A DNA stretch of 56,031 nt from assembly GCA_003045865.1 (NCBI GenBank), contig PZPB01000011.1, positions 1 through 56,031 on the forward strand, given 5' to 3'. This document shows, piece after piece, positions 1 through 7,702 of this stretch; position 1 is the stretch's first letter, and the number at the start of each line of letters is the position of its first letter. The DNA is from Bacteroidota bacterium (GTDB taxonomy: Bacteria; Bacteroidota; Bacteroidia; Flavobacteriales; Schleiferiaceae). A program made the translations under genes and the position numbers. The notes beneath the pieces were generated by a model. That model was not told the origin of the DNA. It made no database searches and saw nothing but the letters and a program-made list of their open reading frames with translations.

Positions 1-58
1 TATTTTCGATATTTACCAAACTGAGCGTTAAGCCGTTCAGTGCTTATGCGAACCGTTA
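1..58 (+). repeat. attC-like right half, upstream copy of a 58-bp direct repeat
   Basis: Bases 1-58 match bases 630-687 with three mismatches (positions 17, 23 and 28). The last part, GCCGTTCAGTGCTTATGC followed by GAACCGTTA, is identical in both copies. In the downstream copy this arm pairs with an inverted arm to make an attC-like fold. This copy is therefore probably the right half of a preceding site whose left half lies outside the window. Confidence 0.6.
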
Positions 59-228
59 TGGACAGGTGAAAGAAACTACATAATGGACAGAAAAGAGAAA
101 TAAAAATATTGAAAACACGAATCTAAATAAAATCTAAAATAATGTGGAGACTAGAAACCACTCAAAAAAACGGGGCGCAACTGAAAAGCCATAAGAGTAG
201 GAAATTAATAATGTTAAAATAAAACAGT

Positions 229-552
229 ATGAATTATTATTTCAAAGTTTTAAAGAATTACGCTACATTTAGTGGGCGAGCAAGAAGAAAAGAATATTGG
301 ATGTTTGCTTTATTCAATATAATTTTTGCTTTTGTATTTGGATTTGTTTGTGGACTTATTGGAGTTCCAGATTTAGCACAATTATACTCACTAGCAATAT
401 TGCTTCCCTCAATAGCGGTTGGAGTGAGAAGAATGCACGATGTAGGTAAAAGTGGTTGGTTTTTGCTAATTCCAATTTACAATTTCATCCTTGCTGTAAC
501 AGAAGGTGAGAAAGGAGAAAACCAATATGGACAAGACCCAAAAGTCGAATAA
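229..552 (+). CDS. DUF805 family small membrane protein (cassette gene)
   Basis: Encodes 107 residues. The N-terminus (MNYYFKVLKNYATFSGRARR) followed by KEYW is the typical DUF805 opening. Hydrophobic segments lie at about 25-47 and 50-65, with VGVRRMHDVGKSGWF at 64-78, the conserved RRxHDxGxSGW motif of the family. DUF805 proteins are inner-membrane proteins of unknown role. The gene lies alone between two copies of an attC-like repeat and is richer in A+T than the genes that follow. Lone DUF805 genes are common integron-cassette cargo, so it was probably acquired as a cassette. The 170 bp upstream is AT-rich with no clear promoter. Confidence 0.85.
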   Translation: MNYYFKVLKNYATFSGRARRKEYWMFALFNIIFAFVFGFVCGLIGVPDLAQLYSLAILLPSIAVGVRRMHDVGKSGWFLLIPIYNFILAVTEGEKGENQYGQDPKVE

Positions 553-554
553 AA

Positions 555-690
555 CCTGCCAACAATGCATAAGCACAAAACGGCTAATGATGCCTACGAC
601 TTCGTAAGTTCATTTTTTGGTGAAGTATATATTTTCGATATTTACAAAACTAAGCGATAAGCCGTTCAGTGCTTATGCGAACCGTTAAAA
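555..690 (+). other. attC-like cassette recombination site
   Basis: An imperfect inverted repeat starts just after the DUF805 stop codon. Left arm GCATAAGCACAAAACGGC (567-584) pairs with right arm GCCGTTCAGTGCTTATGC (661-678); 16 of 18 positions are complementary. AAC (561-563) precedes the left arm and GTTA (684-687) follows the right arm, as the AAC/GTT triplets do in integron attC sites. The arms are 76 bp apart. The right half repeats bases 1-58. The known attC layout fits, but no integrase is in the window and the R boxes match only loosely. Confidence 0.55.
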
Positions 691-772
691 ATAATGCAAT
701 TGCCAGGTCTTACTGCGCTCGGCTTGTTAGTTTATAACCTGTTAGAGATTAGCATCCATTAGCTGCTATATT

Positions 773-816
773 GAAAATAAAAAACCCGAGAAGCAACCCT
801 TTTTCGCCTCTCGGGT
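773..816 (-). terminator. Rho-independent terminator of the menB-DinB operon
   Basis: Stem ACCCGAGA (784-791) pairs with TCTCGGGT (809-816). Read on the minus strand, the stem is followed by a T-rich run complementary to the A-rich bases 773-783. It lies about 120 bp past the stop of the DinB-like gene. The remainder of the 553-936 gap shows only the attC-like site. Confidence 0.75.
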
Positions 817-936
817 ATGAAATGAGATTTTATCATGGCCTAGTGTTAATACGCATGATGCAGCTATCCTATTTCTAAGCCGAAAATAGAAAGCCCAAAG
901 TCTAAAGCCTTGTTAATGCTTGCGCAATTGAATAAG

Positions 937-1473
937 CTAGTCTGCAGCCTTTAAGTACCGTGACTTACATATTTCAATATGATGCAAATCGTGGCCAGGC
1001 ATAACATAAGCCAAGGCTAAAACCGAAGTTTCGGCCCCCGCCATCATTCCTGAAGCATGCCATTGCTGTTCATTGAAGCTTTGTAGCAGACTTAGATTGG
1101 CAATTTTAACACTTTCGTACTCTTTTAAAATTTCTTGATAGGGGCGACGATTCGCATCGGAGTTCGCCACATACAGATCCTGATCGTAGCTGGGCAAAGC
1201 CTGTTTCTCACCACGAGATATCGCTAATGCGCGATAGGCAAAAATGCGATCGGTATCGATAATATGCAGGAGCATCTCCTTTATCGTCCATTTGCCTTCT
1301 GCATAAGCGTAATTAGCTTCTGCTTCGGAAATAGAGCGCCAAAACGCGAGCGTGGCCGGTAAATAATTTTCCCAAATCTCTAGTACAGGCCCATCGCTTA
1401 AATAGCTCAGGTAGTTCTTAAAATAAGCAGGATGCTTTTCTTCCAAAATTGCAATGTCCATTAGGGAATCCAT
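937..1473 (-). CDS. DinB-like (DinB/YfiT four-helix) family protein
   Basis: A 178-residue soluble all-helical protein. Residues 60-85 contain WTIKEMLLHIIDTDRIFAYR and the C-terminal part has GHDLHHIEI. Both are characteristic DinB-superfamily segments with histidines that form the metal site (first His in LLHIID, last pair in GHDLHH). Family members act as metal-dependent thiol transferases or have no known role. The ATG at 1473 overlaps the menB stop by 13 bp; a second ATG at 1461 is also possible. The overlap shows it is cotranscribed with menB. Its substrate cannot be deduced. Confidence 0.85.
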   Translation of the reverse strand: MDSLMDIAILEEKHPAYFKNYLSYLSDGPVLEIWENYLPATLAFWRSISEAEANYAYAEGKWTIKEMLLHIIDTDRIFAYRALAISRGEKQALPSYDQDLYVANSDANRRPYQEILKEYESVKIANLSLLQSFNEQQWHASGMMAGAETSVLALAYVMPGHDLHHIEICKSRYLKAAD

Positions 1474-2306
1474 TTGATGTCCTTGAAGTCAGGCTTGCGT
1501 TTTTCTAAAAAGGCATTCCTTCCTTCTTTGGCTTCATCGGTCATATAGGCTAAGCGCGTTGCTTCACCGGCAAAAACTTGTTGCCCTACCATACCATCGT
1601 CGGTAAGATTAAAGGCGAATTTCAACATTTTTATAGAAGTTGGCGATTTGGCTAAGATTTCTTGCGCCCACTCGTAAGCGGTATCTTCTAATTCGGCATG
1701 AGGAATTGCGGCATTAACCATTCCCATATCTACCGCATCTTGCGCAGAATAGTTTCTACCCAAAAAGAAGATTTCACGGGCCTTTTTCTGGCCTACCATT
1801 TTCGCTAGATAAGCCGAGCCATAACCGCCATCGAAACTGGTAACATCGGCATCGGTTTGCTTAAAAATAGCATGCTCTTTACTAGCTAAACTTAAATCGC
1901 AAACCACGTGTAAGCTATGTCCGCCACCCACGGCCCAGCCGGGAATAACCGCAATTACCACCTTGGGCATAAAGCGAATTAGTCTTTGTACTTCTAAGAT
2001 ATTGAGGCGTGGCATACCGGCATCATCTACATAACCCTGATGTCCGCGAGCATTCTGATCGCCGCCGCTACAGAAAGAATAGATACCATCTCTGGAAGAA
2101 GGTCCTTCGGCGCTAAATAAAACCACGCCAATAGAAGTGTCTTCCCGCGCATCTAAAAAGGCCTCGTATAATTCGCCTACCGTTTTGGGGCGAAAAGCAT
2201 TACGCACGTCAGGGCGGTTAAAGGCAATGCGCGCTACGCCCGTTCCTGATTTCTTATAAGTAATGTCTTCGTATTCTTTTACAACTGTCCAGTTTATTGC
2301 CATCAT
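1461..2306 (-). CDS. menB: 1,4-dihydroxy-2-naphthoyl-CoA synthase
   Basis: Crotonase-fold enzyme that closes the second ring in menaquinone biosynthesis, converting o-succinylbenzoyl-CoA to DHNA-CoA in the cytoplasm. Diagnostic segments are FNRPDVRNAFRPKTVGEL, the oxyanion-hole region FCSGGDQ, VIPGWAVGGGHSLHVVCDLS and TSFDGGYGSAYLAKMVGQKK. The segment QTDADVTSFDGG carries Asp where E. coli MenB has Gly, so this is the acidic-residue type rather than the bicarbonate-dependent type. I chose ATG 2306 (a second ATG follows at 2303). The TTG at 2312 sits only 7 bases from the promoter -7 box and is less likely. No other men gene is in the window. Confidence 0.95.
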   Translation of the reverse strand: MMAINWTVVKEYEDITYKKSGTGVARIAFNRPDVRNAFRPKTVGELYEAFLDAREDTSIGVVLFSAEGPSSRDGIYSFCSGGDQNARGHQGYVDDAGMPRLNILEVQRLIRFMPKVVIAVIPGWAVGGGHSLHVVCDLSLASKEHAIFKQTDADVTSFDGGYGSAYLAKMVGQKKAREIFFLGRNYSAQDAVDMGMVNAAIPHAELEDTAYEWAQEILAKSPTSIKMLKFAFNLTDDGMVGQQVFAGEATRLAYMTDEAKEGRNAFLEKRKPDFKDIKWIP

Positions 2307-2319
2307 TTTCAAATTTCCA

Positions 2320-2327
2320 CAAATATA
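2320..2327 (-). promoter_or_regulatory. Promoter -7 box of menB
   Basis: Minus-strand TATATTTG matches the Bacteroidota TAnnTTTG box. It lies about 13 bases before the chosen ATG at 2306, so the transcript would have a very short leader. Confidence 0.6.
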
Positions 2328-2370
2328 GGGCGAGCAGCACTAAGGAGAAGTAAGTCCGTTCTAAAAGGCA

Positions 2371-2410
2371 AAAAAAAGCCCCTCCATGGAGGGGAATTTG
2401 GAAGGGCTTT
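2371..2410 (-). terminator. Rho-independent terminator after ssb
   Basis: On the minus strand AAAGCCC (2410-2404) pairs with GGGCTTT (2381-2375) and is followed by a run of T (2374 down to 2371). The loop contains a second palindrome, CCCCTCCATGGAGGGG. It lies directly after the ssb stop. Confidence 0.85.
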
Positions 2411-2416
2411 ATTGGG

Positions 2417-2767
2417 CTATGCGGCTTTATCCTTTTTAGGAGTGAGGAAGTTTAACTCGTTGGCCACAATTTCGGTGACATAGCGTTTTTCACCTTCTTT
2501 GGTTTCGTAGCTGCGGTTTACAATCTTGCCTTCTAAAACTAGATAACTGCCTTTTTCAACGTGGGCTTCTACGATTTCTGCCAGCTTGCTCCAAGCCACC
2601 ACATTGTGCCATTGGGTTTCATCGATTTTTTCGCCTTTGCTATTTTTATACGATTCGTTTGTAGCCAGCGAAAAGCGCGCTAATTTACCTTTGGCATCAA
2701 AGGATTTCACTTCAGGACTTTGTCCTACATGACCAATTAAGGTCACTCTGTTTTTTAAATTACTCAT
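2417..2767 (-). CDS. ssb: Single-stranded DNA-binding protein, short form
   Basis: A 116-residue OB-fold protein. It begins MSNLKNRVTLIGHVGQSPEV and continues with FSLATNES, WHNVVAWSKLAEI and YLVLEGKIVNRSYE, the usual SSB core. It binds single-stranded DNA during replication, repair or transformation. The C-terminus is TPKKDKAA: the acidic flexible tail and terminal DxPF-type tip that recruit partner proteins are absent. It may therefore be a secondary paralogue rather than the main replicative SSB. It is transcribed alone and ends at a strong terminator. Confidence 0.93.
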   Translation of the reverse strand: MSNLKNRVTLIGHVGQSPEVKSFDAKGKLARFSLATNESYKNSKGEKIDETQWHNVVAWSKLAEIVEAHVEKGSYLVLEGKIVNRSYETKEGEKRYVTEIVANELNFLTPKKDKAA

Positions 2768-2923
2768 CAGATAAGATTTAGTTTAACAATAGAAATTATC
2801 AGAGGCAAAACTGCGAGATTAAAAGCAGCATGCTGTTTTACAAACGTTTAAAGAATATTTACTGAGAATGCGAGGTACTAGTCCAATCCTATAATTTACC
2901 TTATGCATCTGCTGAAAGCGACT

Positions 2924-2931
2924 TACCTTTG
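2924..2931 (+). promoter_or_regulatory. Promoter -7 box, nearly leaderless
   Basis: TACCTTTG matches TAnnTTTG and ends only five bases before the ATG at 2937. The transcript start would then fall at or next to the start codon. Confidence 0.5.
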
Positions 2932-2936
2932 CCGCT

Positions 2937-3998
2937 ATGTTTAAGCCCCAAAAGATTGCCCTCCTAGAAATTGGCACCTCTCACGATGAGTGCCTTTATG
3001 CACAGGTGGCTTATTTAAAGAGCCGTCCCAATTGCCGCTTAACCATTTATTGTTCCCCCATTATTGCCGAGCGCATTGCCGATTGGGCCGATTCCTCTGA
3101 AATTCACTTGCTCAAGCAAAAGCTAGGTTGGACTGACTTTTACCGACTGTATAAGAGCCTAAAAAATGGAGGTTTCAACAAAGTAATCTTTAATACTGGG
3201 CAAGGGCCACATATTCGAAAGCTGCTACTTTTCCCTTTCCCGAAAAGCATAGAATTCATTTCTAGCATACACAATATCAATCGTTTGGAAACGAGTCGCA
3301 GTCAGAAGGCCATCTCCCGTAAAGTGAAAAAGTACTTTGTTTTAAACGACTATTTGCTAAAAAGGCTGGAAGAGAAGAATTATCCCGACTTGCACTTTGG
3401 CAGCTATTACGCGATACTTTATCCTAGTTACCCGCTACTGGAATTGGACAAGAAAGAAGAGGAGATTTGGATTGTAATTCCTGGACAGGTAGAGAATCAG
3501 CGCCGTGATTATCCCGCCTTAATTAAGGCACTTTCGCATAACAAGCCTCCGCAAAATATCCGCTTTATTCTGCTGGGTGCCTCCGAACATGCGCATGGCG
3601 ATGGCGCTGCTTTACAGCAAGAAATTAGCGCGTCAGGCCTCGAAAAAAACTTTGTGCTTTGGTCCTCTTTTATCGATATGGATACCTTTTACAGCTATAT
3701 CCAAATGGCCGATTTTATAATGCCCCTAATTCACGCCCAGCATAGCTCTGGTGCTACCTATCAAAACCAAGTTTCCGGGAGCTATAATTTGGCCTTTGCC
3801 TTTAAAAAATGCTTACTCATGGATCAGGCTTACGCAGATATCCCAGATTTTAAAGATAGTGCCCAATTCTACGACCCTATGCATTTGGATGCCCTTCTGC
3901 CGAGCTTAGCGAAGACGCAGAGCAAAGATTATTACCGTTTAGACAAATGGAGCTTTTACTATCAAGCCGCCAATTACTGGGATTTTATTTTAAAATAA
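2937..3998 (+). CDS. Putative glycosyltransferase (GT-B fold)
   Basis: A 353-residue protein without signal peptide or membrane segment. The N-terminal half (1-165) has alternating strands and helices (IALLEIGTSHDECLY, NKVIFNTGQGPHIRKL, FISSIHNINRLETSRS). The C-terminal half opens with EIWIVIPGQVENQRRDYPAL, then IRFILLGASE, FVLWSSFIDMDTFYSYIQMADFIMPLI and GSYNLAFAFKKCLLM. This is the two-Rossmann layout of GT-B enzymes such as GT4, where the second half binds the nucleotide sugar. Donor and acceptor are unknown. It is a single gene flanked by other orientations or promoters. The family call is by overall pattern only. Confidence 0.6.
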   Translation: MFKPQKIALLEIGTSHDECLYAQVAYLKSRPNCRLTIYCSPIIAERIADWADSSEIHLLKQKLGWTDFYRLYKSLKNGGFNKVIFNTGQGPHIRKLLLFPFPKSIEFISSIHNINRLETSRSQKAISRKVKKYFVLNDYLLKRLEEKNYPDLHFGSYYAILYPSYPLLELDKKEEEIWIVIPGQVENQRRDYPALIKALSHNKPPQNIRFILLGASEHAHGDGAALQQEISASGLEKNFVLWSSFIDMDTFYSYIQMADFIMPLIHAQHSSGATYQNQVSGSYNLAFAFKKCLLMDQAYADIPDFKDSAQFYDPMHLDALLPSLAKTQSKDYYRLDKWSFYYQAANYWDFILK

Positions 3999-4064
3999 GG
4001 TGAATCCGATGTAAAATATGTACCAGAGCTGAGTTATCTCATACTTTGATTTTTTAGTAGTGCA

Positions 4065-4072
4065 TATCTTTG
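4065..4072 (+). promoter_or_regulatory. Promoter -7 box of the kinase/sigma operon
   Basis: TATCTTTG matches TAnnTTTG, 26 bp before the ATG at 4099. A TTTG lies at 4045-4048, somewhat closer than the ideal -33 spacing. Confidence 0.5.
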
Positions 4073-4098
4073 TTATCTAGCTAACAGGCTTAAAAATT

Positions 4099-5004
4099 AT
4101 GGAAATTACCCACAAACTAGCTTTTGAGGCCCACGAGCTTTCTTTGCTTAATATGCACAGTGTTTTAAACGTTCTTAATGTCGTGCAATACGAATTATTG
4201 AGACTTTCTGATTATTTGGAAAACCCTAAAGAAATTGAAGGCATCTGTGCAAGCATACTAAGTGCCGCTGAGGACCTAAGTGATAATGAAAAAGCGCACC
4301 AACGCGTGGCCACCATTAACCGCTTTTGCGATAGCACCTATGCAACTTGCCTCAAGGTTATTGAGGAAAAAGGCAAGGCAGAAGATGAGTTTTGCACGGC
4401 CATTCTTTCCAATCTCACCAGCATTTTTAGTATTTTAAAAATTCGTGCCCAAGAGATTAATGCCCGTAAAGACAATCCTTTGGCTTGGGTAGAACATGAT
4501 ATTAAAGCGCTTAAAAACAATTTCATTAATGTATTTCAGGCAATTGAAGAAAACAGCCATGGTGCCTACCATATCGTTTACAATTTGGCCGAACATTATG
4601 AAAAAGAATACCTCATTAACTTGGAAATGAGTAGTGTAAATGAATCATCAATCCAAATGCCTCCTATTTTCCAAGATGTAATGCGCGACCTTTTAGCTAA
4701 TGCCCGCAAGTATACTGCTCCGGGAGGAATTATTAGCGCTGGCTTTCACCAAGGGGAAAAAGAAATTCGCTTTGTGGTAGAAGATTCTGGTTCGGGGATT
4801 CCCGCCGATGAAATCGCAAAAGTGGTAGAATTTGGCTACCGCGCTTCCAATACCAAAGCGCGCATAACCCGCGGCGGAGGCTTTGGTTTAAGTAAGGCCT
4901 ATTATGCGGCCAAAAGTTTCGGAGGACGCATGTTTATTGACTCGCCTGTACCAGGAAGAACAGGAGGAACCAAAATTTCAATAAGCATACCTTTGCCCTC
5001 TTAA
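4099..5004 (+). CDS. Soluble sensor histidine kinase (HATPase_c)
   Basis: Encodes 301 residues with no membrane segment. The N-terminal helical part contains LNMHSVLNVLNVVQYELLRL, a likely dimerisation/phosphoacceptor segment with His20. The C-terminal ATPase domain shows an N box (DVMRDLLANARKYT), a G1 box (VVEDSGSGIP) and a G2 box (TRGGGFGLSKAYYAAKSFGG). No sensor or receiver domain is recognisable. It is followed after 13 bp by an ECF sigma gene, so the two are probably cotranscribed. It could phosphorylate a response regulator encoded elsewhere, or act on the sigma/anti-sigma pair in the way anti-sigma kinases do; the latter is speculation. Confidence 0.8.
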   Translation: MEITHKLAFEAHELSLLNMHSVLNVLNVVQYELLRLSDYLENPKEIEGICASILSAAEDLSDNEKAHQRVATINRFCDSTYATCLKVIEEKGKAEDEFCTAILSNLTSIFSILKIRAQEINARKDNPLAWVEHDIKALKNNFINVFQAIEENSHGAYHIVYNLAEHYEKEYLINLEMSSVNESSIQMPPIFQDVMRDLLANARKYTAPGGIISAGFHQGEKEIRFVVEDSGSGIPADEIAKVVEFGYRASNTKARITRGGGFGLSKAYYAAKSFGGRMFIDSPVPGRTGGTKISISIPLPS

Positions 5005-5017
5005 AAGCAATGGTTAA

Positions 5018-5596
5018 TTGAGCAATAGTAATTCTAAAAAGCAGGTTTTTAGCACTTGGGTAGATGACTATTCCGACGAGCTTTTGACTTGGGCTTCCTA
5101 TAAATTAGGCTCTCAAAGCATAGCCGAAGATTTAGTGCAAGATTGTTTTATGGCCGCTTTTGAAGGCTACGACAAATTTGAGGGACGCAGCAAGCCTAAA
5201 ACCTGGCTCTTCTCTATTCTCAATCGTAAAATTGCCGACTATTATCGCGGTCATCAAAGCGATTTTAAAAATTACGCCGATCCCCATATTGCTAAGGCAG
5301 AAGAGGCTGTACAAAGCTTTTTCACTAGTGATGGCCATTGGGAAAATATGGAAGTGGACCCAATTTGGGAAGATGAAAAAGCCCTGCTTGATCATGCCGA
5401 TTTTCGCGAGAAATTTGAAGCCTGCCTCGCCGACCTGCCGATCCTATGGCAAGAGGTAATTAAAGCCAAATACCTACAAAACTTGAAGGCCGATGAAATT
5501 TGTCAGGAATTAGAACTCAGCACGACCAATTATTGGCAGATCACTCACCGTGCGAAGCTTTTACTTAGAAAATGTATTGAAACTTATTGGCAATGA
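5018..5596 (+). CDS. ECF-type RNA polymerase sigma factor
   Basis: A 192-residue sigma-70 family protein. Region 2 spans about 15-75 (LTWASYKLGSQSIAEDLVQD, KPKTWLFSILNRKIADYYRG). An acidic spacer of about 60 residues follows, then region 4 (LPILWQEVIKAKYLQNLKAD, LSTTNYWQITHRAKLLLRKC). The NYWxxxHRAxxxLR version of region 4 is typical of a group of ECF sigmas paired with very small zinc-finger anti-sigma factors, as here. The start is TTG 5018; the ATG at 5010 runs into a stop after three codons. Its stop overlaps the next start as ATGA, indicating translational coupling. Confidence 0.9.
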   Translation: MSNSNSKKQVFSTWVDDYSDELLTWASYKLGSQSIAEDLVQDCFMAAFEGYDKFEGRSKPKTWLFSILNRKIADYYRGHQSDFKNYADPHIAKAEEAVQSFFTSDGHWENMEVDPIWEDEKALLDHADFREKFEACLADLPILWQEVIKAKYLQNLKADEICQELELSTTNYWQITHRAKLLLRKCIETYWQ

Positions 5597-5850
5597 AAGC
5601 TTTACAAACCATTATGTTATCATGCGCTAAGGCGACTGAGTATTTAAACCTCCGCGAAGAAGGCCAATTAAACGCAAAGCAAAACTTGCAACTGAAACTT
5701 CATTTGCTGGCTTGTAAAACCTGCAAGGCATACGAAAAGCAAAGTGAGATTCTTAAGAATATGTTTGGGGCTTATCAGGAAAAGCAGTCTAAGCCACTTA
5801 AAAACGAGAAGCTCAAAAGAGGTATAAAAGCGAAGTTGGAAGAGCTTTGA
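5593..5850 (+). CDS. Small zinc-finger anti-sigma factor (zf-HC2 type)
   Basis: An 85-residue protein starting at ATG 5593, which overlaps the sigma stop (ATGA). It carries the Hx3Cx2C motif in LKLHLLACKTCKAYEKQ, the hallmark of ZAS-type anti-sigma factors, preceded by ATEYLNLREEGQLNAKQ. No transmembrane segment follows and the C-terminus is short, basic and helical, so it should act in the cytoplasm. By family and position it is expected to bind and hold the adjacent sigma factor, possibly with redox- or metal-dependent release at the Cys/His site. Confidence 0.85.
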   Translation: MKALQTIMLSCAKATEYLNLREEGQLNAKQNLQLKLHLLACKTCKAYEKQSEILKNMFGAYQEKQSKPLKNEKLKRGIKAKLEEL

Positions 5851-5940
5851 TTCCGAAACTCAGATTGCTACATAAAACAACGTTAGTTCACTGACTTACA
5901 ATCTTTTGGCCCTTATTTCAAAGCATTCAAGATATTCTCA

Positions 5941-5955
5941 ACATTAAGCTAATGT
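5941..5955. promoter_or_regulatory. Short perfect inverted repeat before the PH-like gene
   Basis: ACATTA, spacer AGC, TAATGT lies 48 bp before the ATG at 6003. It could be an operator for a dimeric regulator, but at 6 bp per arm in AT-rich DNA it may be chance. Confidence 0.25.
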
Positions 5956-6002
5956 TACCTGAATGTTAATTATTTACTATATTGGGAGCAAAGCTCAGCA
6001 TT

Positions 6003-6518
6003 ATGGCCCAATTAGTTTATTCAGAAAAACAACATTTTCTCTCCAAAAAGAACTTCTATTTAGCTTTAGCCTTAGAGCTGCTTTTAGTGCTAGAAATCAC
6101 CTACCAAATTAGCGCGAATCCCAATCTTCATCTATCCCCCTCAGTCCTCTTTTTACTAGGCTCCAGCCTCTTAATTTTAACCGCGATTCTATGGTTTTTG
6201 CAAGAGCTATCTTTAAAAATAAAAATCACCAATAAGGGACTTTCTTTTAAAATGGCTCCTTTTCACTTAAAGCAGCGCAAGTTAAAATGGCAGCAAATTG
6301 CCCATTGCAAAATAGTAAGTGATCCAAACCTTTTAAGCTGGAACGCAGATATAGAAAACTCTTGGCAAGAGAAAAAATTCACCTTAAATGCTCGTCATGG
6401 CTTAGCCCTTACCACTGTGCAAGGTGAACGCTTATTTATTGGTAGCGCCAACTTACAGGCCCTAAAAGAGGCCATTGAAAATGGCGTGGAAAAGCACAAA
6501 GCTAAGCACGCTTTGTGA
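6003..6518 (+). CDS. Two-helix membrane protein with PH-like C-terminal domain
   Basis: About 171 residues from ATG 6003; an in-frame TTG at 5982 is less likely. Two hydrophobic helices at about 20-35 and 45-65 (SVLFLLGSSLLILTAILWFL) are followed by a beta-rich domain: LKIKITNKGLSFKMAPFHLK, LKWQQIAHCKIV, HGLALTTVQGERLFIGS, LKEAIENGV. This resembles bacterial PH-like domains fused to membrane helices, whose function is unknown. It lies between the anti-sigma gene and a redox/stress-type gene group. Confidence 0.55.
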   Translation: MAQLVYSEKQHFLSKKNFYLALALELLLVLEITYQISANPNLHLSPSVLFLLGSSLLILTAILWFLQELSLKIKITNKGLSFKMAPFHLKQRKLKWQQIAHCKIVSDPNLLSWNADIENSWQEKKFTLNARHGLALTTVQGERLFIGSANLQALKEAIENGVEKHKAKHAL

Positions 6519-6663
6519 AAAATAACACCTAAGATTAGCGCCTAAAAAGGCCAAGTTCAATTTTAAATCGAAAGCCTTTTCCCCCACCCAATTATTTTTT
6601 TTTCAAATCTTTTGTCAGTACTTCTATCTACTCGCGACCATTTAAACGAGTAACAACACTGAT

Positions 6664-7131
6664 ATGAAAACGAAAATTATATTCCTCCTCTTAGCGGGCT
6701 TAGTAATTAGCTTAGGCACGGGACTCTACCTCTACAATGTGCCCGACCGTGATATTGCTGGGAGCAAGAGTGATTTTACCCTTTCGGTAGATGCGCTCGT
6801 AGATGAATATCTCCTAAACCCACAAGCGGCCAACACTAAATACCTCGACGATCAAGGAGAGTCTAGTATTATCACCATTACCGGTCCGCTCGAAGATATT
6901 AGCGAAGATTTTAATGGTCAGCTGGTGCTTCTGCTTAAAAGCCCATCTGCGCAAGCGGGCCTAAGTGCCACCCTCAATGAAGGCTCGATTTTAAAGGCCG
7001 CCGATTTTAAAAAGGTTGAAATCTATACCATTAAAGGAGTGATTCGCTCTGGCGCCAGCTACGACGAAGACCTAGAGATGTACGAACATGTGATCCTTGA
7101 AAAATCAGAAATAATAAATAAATCCAAATAA
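6664..7131 (+). CDS. Exported OB-fold (tRNA_anti-like) protein
   Basis: Encodes 155 residues with one N-terminal hydrophobic segment (IIFLLLAGLVISLGTGLYLY, 5-24) acting as signal or anchor. The rest matches the tRNA_anti-like OB-fold pattern: a helical LSVDALVDEYLLNPQAANTK followed by KYLDDQGESSIITITGPLED, VLLLKSPSAQAG and VEIYTIKGVIRSGASYDEDL. Such proteins are common in Bacteroidota; their ligand is unknown. The YceI gene starts 4 bp after its stop, so the two share a transcript and possibly a role in the periplasm. Confidence 0.7.
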   Translation: MKTKIIFLLLAGLVISLGTGLYLYNVPDRDIAGSKSDFTLSVDALVDEYLLNPQAANTKYLDDQGESSIITITGPLEDISEDFNGQLVLLLKSPSAQAGLSATLNEGSILKAADFKKVEIYTIKGVIRSGASYDEDLEMYEHVILEKSEIINKSK

Positions 7132-7135
7132 CAAA

Positions 7136-7684
7136 ATGAAAAAACTCATTCTTCTCAGCGCCATCGCCTTATTCGCAAGTAGCGCATTTAGTCCTGACGA
7201 AAAAAAAGTCAGTCAAAAAACTCATATCAAATTCTTTAGCAGCACCCCCGCCGAAGATATTGAAGCGCATAATTACAAAAGTGTCGCCAGCCTCGAAACC
7301 GAAACAGGCGAATTTGTATTTTCCGTGCCTATGCAAAGTTTCGACTTTGAAAAACGCTTAATGCAGAAGCATTTTAACCAAGAGAAATTCCTCTATACCC
7401 AAGAATTCCCTAAAGCCAAGTTGGTAGGAAAAATCACAAATTTAGAAGATATCTACTTTAATAAAGACGGCAATTACTCGGCTCAAATAAAAGGCTTCAT
7501 GACCATTAAAGGAGTTAGCCAAGAATTTATGGCGGACGCGAAAATTAGAGTATTAACTGGGAAAATTGACCTCGACTCGAAGTTTATGCTCACTCTCGCC
7601 GACTATGGCGTGGCCTTCGAAAAAGGAAAGCCTTCTACCAATATCGCCAAAGAAGTGGAAGTAACCGTTGAAGCAAATTTTTAA
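7136..7684 (+). CDS. YceI family periplasmic lipid-binding-like protein
   Basis: A 182-residue protein with signal peptide (LILLSAIALFASSAFS). The beta-barrel lipocalin-like YceI fold is indicated by IKFFSSTPAEDIEAHNYKSV, FVFSVPMQSFDFEKRLMQKH, FNQEKFLYTQEFPKAKLVGK and GFMTIKGVSQEFMADAKI. YceI proteins bind isoprenoid-like lipids in the periplasm and are often induced by stress or under ECF sigma control. It is cotranscribed with the OB-fold gene and the peroxiredoxin-like gene 18 bp downstream. Confidence 0.9.
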   Translation: MKKLILLSAIALFASSAFSPDEKKVSQKTHIKFFSSTPAEDIEAHNYKSVASLETETGEFVFSVPMQSFDFEKRLMQKHFNQEKFLYTQEFPKAKLVGKITNLEDIYFNKDGNYSAQIKGFMTIKGVSQEFMADAKIRVLTGKIDLDSKFMLTLADYGVAFEKGKPSTNIAKEVEVTVEANF

Positions 7685-7702
7685 TTCTAAATACTCTCAA
7701 AA

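Noticed and set aside
6545-6580. Terminator after the PH-like gene
   Set aside because: AAAAGGC and GCCTTTT can pair, but the loop is 22 bases and the stem is weak, so I did not list it as a feature.
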